Source: Porphyromonadaceae bacterium
GTDB taxonomy: Bacteria > Bacteroidota > Bacteroidia > Bacteroidales > CAMTPD01
NCBI GenBank assembly: GCA_003447595.1
Contig: DLYT01000039.1
Span: 6,892 to 29,792 of the forward strand
DNA: 22,901 bases
Reading direction: 5' to 3'
Numbering within the stretch: position 1 is the first letter of the stretch; every line of letters begins with the position of its first letter. The position numbers and the translations under genes were made by a program. This document shows positions 1 to 6,641 of the stretch, piece after piece. The notes under the pieces were generated by a model. That model did not search any database. It saw only the letters and a program-made list of their open reading frames with translations, and was not told the DNA's origin.

Positions 1-417
1 ACTTCTAAGTTGAACGAGCTTCGCGCCCGCATTGGAATGCCCGACGTGAAAACAACACTGACCTCTCGAGGTAGTGCTTACACACAAGAAAGCTTGCGTA
101 ACTTCCTTCGCCACGAAAGAAGAGTAGAATTGGCTTTTGAGGAAAGTAGATACTATGACATACGTCGTTGGATGATTGCTCCTCAAGTGATGAATCAGAA
201 ACTTACCGGCATTAGTGTTTTGGGACAACTAAAACCGGGAGCAGACGGCTCTCTTCCATACCGCTACGATGAAACGAAATATAATTATACCTGGACTGTT
301 GCCGACTTTACCTCGCGTGAAAATCGCAATTGGAAAGATAAAATGTATTTCGCGCCTATCACCAGAGATGAGTTGAAACGTAACGATAAACTGATCAACA
401 ATCCGGGTTATGAATAA
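1..417 (+). CDS. SusD/RagB-family outer-membrane glycan-binding lipoprotein (C-terminal part only)
   Basis: The reading frame is open from base 1 and ends at TAA 415-417, so only the last 138 residues are present and the start lies outside the window. SusD-like proteins are surface lipoproteins that pair with a SusC TonB-dependent transporter to capture glycans or peptides. What shows this is the C-terminal family signature RHERRVELAFEESRYYDIRRW-like stretch (about residues 37-57 of the visible part, with ERRVELAFE and YYDIRRW) and the ending YFAPITRDELKRN...NNPGYE, which resembles the usual Y-x-P-I-P-x-x-E-x-x-x-N-x-x-x-x-Q-N-P-G-Y tail. The SusC partner is expected upstream, outside the window. 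A strong terminator follows directly and no enzyme gene comes after it on this strand, so this looks like the last gene of its operon. Substrate cannot be inferred. Confidence 0.93.
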   Translation, partial: TSKLNELRARIGMPDVKTTLTSRGSAYTQESLRNFLRHERRVELAFEESRYYDIRRWMIAPQVMNQKLTGISVLGQLKPGADGSLPYRYDETKYNYTWTVADFTSRENRNWKDKMYFAPITRDELKRNDKLINNPGYE

Positions 418-440
418 AAACCTGGATCAATAAATAAAAA

Positions 441-480
441 CAAAGCACCCGGAAGATGTAACTTCCGGGTGCTTTGTTTT
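441..480. terminator. Bidirectional intrinsic terminator between convergent genes
   Basis: A perfect 15-bp stem (441-455 pairs with 462-476) with a 6-nt loop, followed by a T run on the plus strand and preceded by an A-rich tract that becomes a T-rich tail on the minus strand. It sits between the SusD gene end (417) and the convergent acetyltransferase gene end (488), so it can serve both. Confidence 0.9.
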
Positions 481-487
481 ATAGGGT

Positions 488-1117
488 TTACTCATTTAAA
501 TATGCTTGTGCCCGATCCAAGAAGTTTGCGATGTGTATTCCATCCACCAAACCATGGTGCACATTGATTTGTATCGGCATCCTTTTCTTTTCACCTTCTG
601 CATGCACTTTCCCGACAGATATTTTCGGGATCGAATCATTCGTCTTGTAATTTCGCGCATGAGTGAGACCTGTAAAATCAATCCATGGAAGAGACGAAAA
701 ATGAATCGTATCAATTCGCTCCGAATCTTCGTTGAGTCGTAACCCGGTAGAGCTTTGCGCCTCTTCCATCTCTTGCTTGTTGATCGCCACAAAGCGAGAC
801 AAATCCGGATCAAACTTTAAGAACGCAAAAGCAAAGGTATTGTCTGCGCGTCCTATTGTTGGGGAAACATGTATTGTTTCATAGTCGTACACACTACCCG
901 CCTCTATGCGATATCGAAATTCGGGCGTATCGTTTACAGCCCGCATTATCTTATGTAGCGAATAAAGGAAAAAAGAAGTTCCCGACATTCTCGCCTCTTG
1001 CATTGCTTTAGAACAATCCAATTGAGCTACTAATCCGTAAAACGGCTCATCAAAGGCACTAAAGAAATCAAAGTGCTCTTTGCGATTCCATGATTCAAAG
1101 TCTATTTCTCGTTTCAT
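488..1117 (-). CDS. Chloramphenicol acetyltransferase-like protein (CatA superfamily)
   Basis: A 209-residue protein, close to the 210-220 residues usual for type A chloramphenicol acetyltransferases, which move the acetyl group of acetyl-CoA to the drug as trimers in the cytoplasm. Visible family features: the N-terminal W-x-R-x-x-H-F-x-F-F pattern (residues 10-19), SSLPWIDFTG (141-150, equivalent to the SANPWVSFTS region holding the oxyanion Ser148 of CAT), and the catalytic box HHGLVDGIH (187-195) with candidate catalytic His188 and structural Asp192. The box departs from the classical Q-[LIV]-H-H-[SA]-x-x-D-G-[FY]-H pattern at three places (Asn, Gly and Ile replace Gln, Ser/Ala and Phe/Tyr). 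So the fold and catalytic chemistry are well supported, but true chloramphenicol resistance is not. It is a stand-alone gene next to a SusD operon, with no mobile element seen. Confidence 0.87.
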   Translation of the reverse strand: MKREIDFESWNRKEHFDFFSAFDEPFYGLVAQLDCSKAMQEARMSGTSFFLYSLHKIMRAVNDTPEFRYRIEAGSVYDYETIHVSPTIGRADNTFAFAFLKFDPDLSRFVAINKQEMEEAQSSTGLRLNEDSERIDTIHFSSLPWIDFTGLTHARNYKTNDSIPKISVGKVHAEGEKKRMPIQINVHHGLVDGIHIANFLDRAQAYLNE

Positions 1118-1189
1118 TTGCTCTATTATATACTTGAATATTAGTCTTCTGATTCAATCTTTTCTGGCATCACTTCTGCCTATATAAAT

Positions 1190-1197
1190 CAAACATA
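1190..1197 (-). promoter_or_regulatory. Possible -7 element for the CAT-like gene
   Basis: Read on the minus strand this is TATGTTTG, a match to the Bacteroides -7 consensus TAnnTTTG. It would give a leader of roughly 65 nt before the start at 1117. No convincing -33 TTTG was seen at the right distance, so this is tentative. Confidence 0.3.
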
Positions 1198-1418
1198 AAA
1201 CAAGGCTCCCCTGTTGCATCTGAATCAAAACTCTCTGCTAAAAACGGCCTTCTTGTTAACAAAAATAAAATTACATGATAAAACTAACAATTTAGAAAAC
1301 AAGAAGCCTCTCTTTATGTTATATAAGTGATATTATTCTTTAATGATTTTACATTATAGAGAAAACCACACACGATTTTTAAACCACTTTTCTTGAAAAG
1401 ACCACACAATTAAGGAGA

Positions 1419-1452
1419 GACCACCTCAAAGAATATTTGAGATGGTCTTTTT
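1419..1452 (+). terminator. Orphan terminator-like hairpin
   Basis: A 12-bp stem (1419-1430 with 1436-1447, one mismatch), 5-nt loop and five Ts (1448-1452) on the plus strand. There is no plus-strand coding gene upstream before the SusD terminator at 441-480. The minus-strand version pairs slightly better through a G-U pair but lacks a T tail. Confidence 0.6.
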
Positions 1453-1552
1453 CCTTGTATAAAAACCAATATTCCAGGGTTCTATATTCATTTCAAACAA
1501 GGTTGATATCCTTTTGAAGTGAATAATGAAATTACCACTATACCACTTCTAC

Positions 1553-1606
1553 AAAAAAGAACCGTTCATTCTTTCGGAATTTTACTTCTGAAATGAATGA
1601 ACGGTT
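1553..1606 (-). terminator. Terminator of the DUF4251 lipoprotein gene
   Basis: A long hairpin: 1560-1579 pairs with 1586-1606 with one bulged base and one wobble pair. On the minus strand it is followed by a run of six Ts (complement of 1553-1559). It lies about 55 bp beyond the DUF4251 stop. Confidence 0.85.
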
Positions 1607-1661
1607 TAATTATTTAAACAACAGAGAAAACAAACTATCTTACATACGTAAGCAAGCTAAA

Positions 1662-2234
1662 TCAGAACAATGAACGACCTTTGAATATATTCGATTGGTC
1701 AAGTGGCCATACTGTTCCTGAAAATGAAATGCGATTACTATTGAAGTTCGGATTTACAGTGGCTTGCGCGTTAGCTGTTCCATAAGGAATATAAATATCT
1801 ACTTGAGCAGAAATCGCTGTACCAATCACATTCATAGAAAAATGAACATTCCCTTTCTTATCTTTTTTCATTTTGATATTCGAAGCACTTCCATCAACGG
1901 TTACTCCACCCAATCCGTTTGCTCCGGAATAAGCCGTATTAAATGCCAACTGAACACTTGCTTTGTTTCCATCCAACAGTACAAAGTTGGTAGACGGAGT
2001 TACGTATTCTACATGTCCGCGTTTGAAGTAAACACGATCAGTTTCTAGTACAAAGTGTTGCTGTTGCAAGGCTTCCACCGCTTGTTCGTACATAGCCATA
2101 TCTTCGGCCTCTTGTGCTTTTTTATCAGCCTCTTTTTGCATTTGACGTTGTTCTTTAGACATTCCGTCGGTAGCTTTATATGATGAGCATGAAGCAAAAA
2201 GAATAACACTTAAAAGAATCAATACCTGTTTCAT
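1662..2234 (-). CDS. DUF4251-family lipoprotein
   Basis: A 190-residue exported protein of unknown function. The N-terminus has a short hydrophobic signal followed by a lipobox (LFASC, Cys16 as the lipidated residue), so it is probably anchored in the outer or inner membrane facing the periplasm. Residues about 24-60 are charged and Gln/Glu/Lys rich (likely helical or coiled coil), and the rest looks like beta strands: FVLETDRVYFKRG, the STNFVLLDGNKASVQLAF stretch, then a Gly-rich YSGANGLGGVTVDG loop and the FSGTVWPLDQ tail. This arrangement matches DUF4251 (PF14059) proteins common in Bacteroidales. It is monocistronic, with its own terminator, and divergent from the MATE gene. No catalytic residues can be proposed. 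Confidence 0.85.
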   Translation of the reverse strand: MKQVLILLSVILFASCSSYKATDGMSKEQRQMQKEADKKAQEAEDMAMYEQAVEALQQQHFVLETDRVYFKRGHVEYVTPSTNFVLLDGNKASVQLAFNTAYSGANGLGGVTVDGSASNIKMKKDKKGNVHFSMNVIGTAISAQVDIYIPYGTANAQATVNPNFNSNRISFSGTVWPLDQSNIFKGRSLF

Positions 2235-2497
2235 AATCTCTTATTTTATTCGTTTGTAATTCAACAAAGCATCTCACCAAAAGTTGGTCATCGAGCCTCT
2301 TATTTATTTAACAATGTAATGATCATAAATATATTACGAGTCTTCACTAATACAATACCATTTTCAGTAAATTAACATTGAAGCCTACGAGACCTTACCA
2401 ATCAGCAAACGCCCGCATAAACAAATATTACAACTTCTTTAATAAGAATAAGCACACATCTAATTAAGACGGCTCGGGATATCCGAAAAGAAATGAA

Positions 2498-2505
2498 TAG
2501 CTTTG
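2498..2505 (+). promoter_or_regulatory. -7 promoter element for the MATE gene
   Basis: TAGCTTTG matches the Bacteroides -7 consensus TAnnTTTG, 19 bp before the ATG at 2525. Transcription would start near 2512, leaving a very short leader. No clear -33 element was seen. Confidence 0.5.
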
Positions 2506-2524
2506 TACCCGAAACGTTTTATAT

Positions 2525-3892
2525 ATGAGCACACAATCAATTACGAACAGACTACAACAGGAAAAAATAAGCAAACTTCTTCTTCACTACACAATACCGG
2601 CCATTGTAGGAACCATGGTAAATTCATTGTATAGTATTGTAGACCGTATTTTCATCGGACAAGGAGTAGGCGCGCTTGCTATTTCAGGTTTAACCCTCAC
2701 ATTCCCTGTTCTCAACTTCATTCATGCATTTGGTATGCTCGTAGGTGTAGGTGCAGCCACACGTATTTCGATACGTTTAGGTCGTAACGAGGTCGATAAA
2801 GCAGAGCGTGTATTGGGCAATGCCTTGATGCTCTCACTTATCTTTTCGGTCCTCACCACCGTTTTATCACTTGTTTTCATCAAGCCTTTGCTTTTTCAGT
2901 TTGGAGGAAGTGAAGCAACCATCCCTTTTGCTTTAGATTACCTTTACATTGTAATTCCGTCTACCATCTTTATGACGCTCAGCTTTAGCTTCAACGCCAT
3001 GATGCGTGCATCGGGATATCCGCGAAAAGCTATGCTGACCATGCTTTTGGGAGCTGGAATCAACATCATCCTGGACCCTATATTTATATTTGTGTTCAAA
3101 ATGGGGATTCAAGGAGCAGCTATCGCAACTGTACTCTCCATGTTGGTATGTACCGTTTGGGTGATGTCGCACTTTTATAGCAAAGAAAGCATCCTACATT
3201 TCCAACGCAAATATCTCAAACTGCATAAGCAAACCGTATTCAGCATTCTAAGTATTGGGATGTCTCCCTTTGGCATGATGATCGCAGCTTCGTTTGTTAC
3301 TATTGTCGTAAACCGAACCTTGAATAGCAACGGTGGAGACCTTGCCGTAGGAGCTTACGGAATTGTATCATCTTTCGAAACACTGCTCGTGATGTTGTGT
3401 ATGGGTATCACGCAAGGAATGCAACCCATTATCGGGTTCAATTATGGAGCACAACAATACGACCGATTACTCGAGGTGCTAAAATTAGGTATCATTGCTG
3501 CGAGTATTATTACCGGTGTTGGTTTTATCTTTAGTATGGTGATGCCACAAACCATGGTGCAACTCTTTACGACAGACAATCAACTCGTAGACATTTCGGC
3601 ACAAGGAATGCGCGTTTATTTTGCCATCTTCTTTGTTGTTGGTTTCCAAATCGTAGCCGCACAATATTTCCAAAACATCGGAAAGGCATGGAAGTCGATG
3701 TTTTTATCACTCACACGCCAAGTAATCTTTTTAATTCCCGGCATGCTTATTTTGCCAAACTTCTTTGGACTCGACGGCGTATGGGCAGCCAATCCGGTAG
3801 CCTCTTTCTTCTCTGCATTACTAACAGGACTATTTTTAATGCATGAAATAAAAACGCTTCGTCAAGGTGTATTAAAGACTCGTGCCGCATAA
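2525..3892 (+). CDS. MATE-family multidrug efflux transporter
   Basis: A 455-residue polytopic inner-membrane protein with about 12 hydrophobic segments, the normal size and topology of MATE exporters, which expel cationic drugs or metabolites using Na+ or H+ gradients. The first helix pair carries the family pattern IPAIVGTMVNSLYSIVDRIF followed by IGQGVGALAISGLTLTFP (residues about 24-62), and a second repeat shows SIGMSPFGMMIAASF and GITQGMQPIIGFNYGA (about 240-330), the hallmark of the duplicated MATE bundle. The sequence style (VDRIFIGQGVG) is closest to MepA/DinF-like members rather than NorM proper; substrate is unknown. The gene has its own promoter element and terminator and looks monocistronic. 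There is no MarR or TetR regulator gene beside it, unlike some MepA loci. Confidence 0.93.
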   Translation: MSTQSITNRLQQEKISKLLLHYTIPAIVGTMVNSLYSIVDRIFIGQGVGALAISGLTLTFPVLNFIHAFGMLVGVGAATRISIRLGRNEVDKAERVLGNALMLSLIFSVLTTVLSLVFIKPLLFQFGGSEATIPFALDYLYIVIPSTIFMTLSFSFNAMMRASGYPRKAMLTMLLGAGINIILDPIFIFVFKMGIQGAAIATVLSMLVCTVWVMSHFYSKESILHFQRKYLKLHKQTVFSILSIGMSPFGMMIAASFVTIVVNRTLNSNGGDLAVGAYGIVSSFETLLVMLCMGITQGMQPIIGFNYGAQQYDRLLEVLKLGIIAASIITGVGFIFSMVMPQTMVQLFTTDNQLVDISAQGMRVYFAIFFVVGFQIVAAQYFQNIGKAWKSMFLSLTRQVIFLIPGMLILPNFFGLDGVWAANPVASFFSALLTGLFLMHEIKTLRQGVLKTRAA

Positions 3893-3922
3893 GCAAGACC
3901 CTTTATAATTTTATATAATAGC

Positions 3923-3980
3923 AAATCCGGTTACCGAAACGATCTTTGAAGAAGGTCTTTCAGTAATCGGATTTTATTTT
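3923..3980 (+). terminator. Terminator of the MATE gene
   Basis: A long imperfect hairpin (outer arms 3923-3939 and 3958-3974, inner pairing of GATCTT with AAGGTC) followed by a T-rich tail (3972-3980), 30 bp after the MATE stop. Confidence 0.85.
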
Positions 3981-4148
3981 ATCCGACACTCACAGCGTAA
4001 ACTTATTAAACTCAAACGAATTTGTAACGATTTCAACTTTTAAACCTCAGCTCACAAATTGACACCCATAACGCTAAAAAAGCAAAACCATGAAAGATAA
4101 AACGGGAAACTAAACATACTTTTTATTTCATAGTTAGTGTTTTTACTA

Positions 4149-4156
4149 TATTTTTG
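4149..4156 (+). promoter_or_regulatory. -7 promoter element for the nfnAB-like operon
   Basis: TATTTTTG matches TAnnTTTG. A TTTC at 4126-4129 sits 19 bp upstream and may act as a weak -33 element. The start codon at 4189 would follow a leader of about 25 nt, which is AT-rich and has no Shine-Dalgarno site, as is normal in Bacteroidetes. Confidence 0.55.
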
Positions 4157-4188
4157 CAAATAAAAGAAATAACAACTCATTGAGATAA

Positions 4189-5001
4189 ATGAATAAAATA
4201 GTAAGCAAAGAGTTTTTCTCTACAAATGTCGTTAAGTTGGAGGTAGAAGCACCTCTGATTGCGAAGGCTCGCAAAGCCGGCCACTTTGTCATTGTAAAAG
4301 TTGGCGAAAAAGGTGAACGTATTCCTTTAACTATTGCTGCGGCAGATACGAAAAAAGGAACCATCACTTTGGTTATTCAGCAAGTAGGCGAATCATCAAA
4401 AAAGATTTGCGCACTGAACGAAGGTGATTACATCACTGACCTTGTAGGACCTCTGGGACAAGCTACTCACGTAGAAAAAGTTGGCACTGTAGTATGTGCC
4501 GGCGGTGGTGTAGGTGTAGCCCCTCTTCTTCCTATTGTAGAAGCATTTAAGAAAGCCGGAAATCGCGTAATCACCGTATTGGCGGCTCGTAGCAAAGACT
4601 TAGTTATCCTTGAAGAACAAATGCGTGCAAATTCTGACGAAGTAATCGTGATGACAGACGACGGTTCGTACGGAAAGAAAGGACTAGTAACACAAGGGAT
4701 CGAAGAAGTTATCAACCGCGAAAAAGTGGATATGTGTGTAACGATCGGTCCTGCTATTATGATGAAATTTGTTTCTGCTCTTACTCAAAAGTATAACGTA
4801 CCTACGATGGCATCCCTTAATACCATCATGGTAGACGGTACAGGTATGTGCGGCGCTTGTCGTATTACTGTAGACGGAAAGACGAAGTTCGTTTGTGTAG
4901 ACGGACCGGAGTTTGACGCGCACAAAGTAGACTTCGACGAAATGTTGATGCGTTTAGGCTCATACAAAGATCAAGAAACAAAAAACACAGCAAAAGCGTA
5001 A
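4189..5001 (+). CDS. nfnA: NfnA-like FAD/NAD-binding [2Fe-2S] subunit (ferredoxin:NADP oxidoreductase small subunit)
   Basis: A 270-residue cytoplasmic flavoprotein of the ferredoxin-reductase/PyrK superfamily. In order: an FAD-binding barrel with RIPLTIA (44-50, the Arg-x-Pro-Leu-Thr flavin motif), an NAD-binding Rossmann part with CAGGGVGVAPLLP (103-115), and a C-terminal cluster segment VDGTGMCGACR...FVCVDGPEFD (215-243). Only three Cys are available there (Cys221, Cys224, Cys236). NfnA is known to hold its [2Fe-2S] cluster with three Cys and one Asp, and Asp216 is well placed as the fourth ligand (inference). In NfnAB the small subunit binds NADH and the pair couples it to reduced ferredoxin and NADP+. 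The partner gene follows after 6 bp, clearly the same operon. Automatic annotation usually names it sulfide/dihydroorotate dehydrogenase-like, but no pyrimidine gene is near. SudB-like sulfide dehydrogenase remains an alternative. Confidence 0.85.
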   Translation: MNKIVSKEFFSTNVVKLEVEAPLIAKARKAGHFVIVKVGEKGERIPLTIAAADTKKGTITLVIQQVGESSKKICALNEGDYITDLVGPLGQATHVEKVGTVVCAGGGVGVAPLLPIVEAFKKAGNRVITVLAARSKDLVILEEQMRANSDEVIVMTDDGSYGKKGLVTQGIEEVINREKVDMCVTIGPAIMMKFVSALTQKYNVPTMASLNTIMVDGTGMCGACRITVDGKTKFVCVDGPEFDAHKVDFDEMLMRLGSYKDQETKNTAKA

Positions 5002-5007
5002 CAAAAA

Positions 5008-6477
5008 ATGACTTTACAAGATATACTAACCGAAGAGCGCAATCAGCCATGGAGAGAGGCTTTGCGTAAAGGAAAGAAAAACAAAGAACGTACCGATCTT
5101 CCACGTACGCCGATGAATTCCCTTGATGCGGACTTCAGAAGCCATAACAACGAAGAGGTAAATTTAGGGTATACTGCAGACCAAGCGATGTGCGAGGCGC
5201 AACGTTGTCTTGACTGCCCTACTCCAACTTGTATGCAAGGTTGCCCGGTAGGTGTCAACATCCCTAAGTTTGTAAAAAACATCGAACGCGGCGAATTCCT
5301 TGAAGCTGCGAAAGCATTGAAAGAAACAAGCGCACTTCCTGCTGTATGCGGACGCGTTTGTCCACAAGAGAAACAATGCGAAAGCCAGTGTATCTATACA
5401 CAAAAACTAAAGAAAGACGCTGTCGCGATTGGTAATCTAGAGCGCTTCGCTGCTGATTACGAACGTGAGACAGGTAACATATCTATACCGGAATTGAAAC
5501 CGGCAAACGGTATCAAGATTGCAGTAGTAGGTTCGGGTCCTGCCGGACTTTCTTGCGCGGGCGACCTTGCCAAACTTGGTTACGACGTTACGGTATTCGA
5601 AGCACTACACGAAATCGGTGGTGTATTGAAATATGGTATTCCTGAATTCCGTTTGCCAAACAGCATCGTAGATGTTGAAATCAGCATTCTTGAAAAGATG
5701 GGCGTGAAGTTTATCAAGAACTGCATCATCGGCAAAACCATTACGTATCAAGACCTACACGACGAAGGCTTCAAAGGAATCTTTGTTGCCAGCGGTGCCG
5801 GTCTTCCTAACTTTATGAATATTCCGGGTGAGAATCTTGTAGGCGTAATGTCGAGCAACGAATACCTTACTCGTGTAAACTTGATGGACGCAGCGAATCC
5901 TGAATCAGACACCCCTGTATTCTTCGGTAAAAATGTAGCCGTAGTAGGTGGTGGTAACACTGCGATGGACTCGGTACGTACAGCGCGTCGCCTGGGTGCG
6001 GAACGTGCGATGATCATTTATCGTCGTAGCGAAGAAGAAATGCCGGCACGTCTCGAAGAGGTACACCATGCGAAAGAAGAAGGCGTAGAATTCCTTACAT
6101 TGCACAATCCGATCGAATACATCGGCGATGAAAGAGGCCGCCTAAAACAAGTTCGCTTACAGAAGATGGAACTTGGCGAACCGGATGCTTCGGGTCGTCG
6201 TCGCCCGGTTGCCGTAGAAGGTGCTATTGAAACCATCGACATCGATGTTGCGGTTGTAAGTATTGGTGTATCACCAAATCCGCTTATCCCTAGTGCTTTC
6301 GAAGGACTTCAAATTAGCAAATGGGGTACTATCATTGTAAATCAAGAAACCATGCAATCAGACCTTCCGGATGTTTATGCCGGCGGTGACATTGTGCGCG
6401 GTGGTGCAACCGTAATTTTGGCAATGGGCGACGGACGTCGTGCTGCTGCTGCTATGGACGCACAGTTCTCAAAATAA
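5008..6477 (+). CDS. nfnB: NfnB-like NADP-binding flavoprotein with two 4Fe-4S clusters (GltD-type)
   Basis: A 489-residue protein of the GltD/NfnB family. The N-terminal ferredoxin-like part (about 55-135) has the Cys-rich CEAQRCLDCPTPTC...GCPV segment (Cys62, 67, 70, 75, 79) and CGRVCPQEKQCESQC (Cys114, 118, 124, 128), enough for two [4Fe-4S] clusters. Then comes an FAD dinucleotide fold (VVGSGPAGLSCAGDLA, 173-188, and GGVLKYGIPEFRLP), an inserted NADP fold (VVGGGNTAMDSVRTARRLGA, 312-331) and the C-terminal YAGGDIVRGG (457-466). Databases often call this NADPH-dependent glutamate synthase, but no glutamate synthase large subunit is present, and tight coupling to the preceding [2Fe-2S] flavoprotein fits NfnAB, which balances NADH, NADPH and reduced ferredoxin in anaerobes. 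Bifurcation itself is inferred from gene pairing, not proven by sequence. Confidence 0.87.
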   Translation: MTLQDILTEERNQPWREALRKGKKNKERTDLPRTPMNSLDADFRSHNNEEVNLGYTADQAMCEAQRCLDCPTPTCMQGCPVGVNIPKFVKNIERGEFLEAAKALKETSALPAVCGRVCPQEKQCESQCIYTQKLKKDAVAIGNLERFAADYERETGNISIPELKPANGIKIAVVGSGPAGLSCAGDLAKLGYDVTVFEALHEIGGVLKYGIPEFRLPNSIVDVEISILEKMGVKFIKNCIIGKTITYQDLHDEGFKGIFVASGAGLPNFMNIPGENLVGVMSSNEYLTRVNLMDAANPESDTPVFFGKNVAVVGGGNTAMDSVRTARRLGAERAMIIYRRSEEEMPARLEEVHHAKEEGVEFLTLHNPIEYIGDERGRLKQVRLQKMELGEPDASGRRRPVAVEGAIETIDIDVAVVSIGVSPNPLIPSAFEGLQISKWGTIIVNQETMQSDLPDVYAGGDIVRGGATVILAMGDGRRAAAAMDAQFSK

Positions 6478-6559
6478 AAAACAATCGTTTGATCGAACGA
6501 ACCGAAGTCTTGCTATAAGGCTTTGACACAATTCGACCTTTCAGCATTGATGATCATAG

Positions 6560-6603
6560 AAGGAGTATGCTTCCCCGTTGAAGTATACTCCTTTTTTCTT
6601 TTT
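6560..6603 (+). terminator. Terminator of the nfnAB-like operon
   Basis: A 14-bp stem (6560-6573 with 6580-6593, one wobble pair), 6-nt loop, then a long T-rich tail to 6603, about 80 bp after the nfnB stop. The tail runs straight into the promoter of the next gene. Confidence 0.88.
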
Positions 6604-6610
6604 ATATTTG
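6603..6610 (+). promoter_or_regulatory. -7 promoter element for the GH123 gene
   Basis: TATATTTG matches TAnnTTTG. A GTTG at 6577-6580 lies 22 bp upstream as a possible -33 element; it falls in the loop of the upstream terminator hairpin. The predicted leader before the ATG at 6642 is about 25 nt. Confidence 0.55.
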
Positions 6611-6641
6611 CAGCATATCCAAATCTATATCGTAAAAACAA

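Larger units (their letters stand above)
1118..1661. other. Gene-free stretch between CAT-like and DUF4251 genes
   Basis: About 540 bases with no convincing coding frame on either strand. It holds the possible CAT promoter (1190-1197), four ACCAC-type motifs spaced 18-19 bp apart (CCAC at 1366, 1384, 1402, 1421), a perfect small palindrome CTTTTC-TT-GAAAAG (1387-1400), a plus-strand terminator-like hairpin (1419-1452) with no gene in front of it, and the minus-strand terminator of the DUF4251 gene (1553-1606). A small RNA on the plus strand is possible but no promoter for it was recognised. Confidence 0.6.

Noticed and set aside
5008..6477. True glutamate synthase small subunit (GltD)
   Set aside because: The fold is shared, but no large subunit is adjacent and the tightly coupled [2Fe-2S] flavoprotein partner fits NfnAB better.
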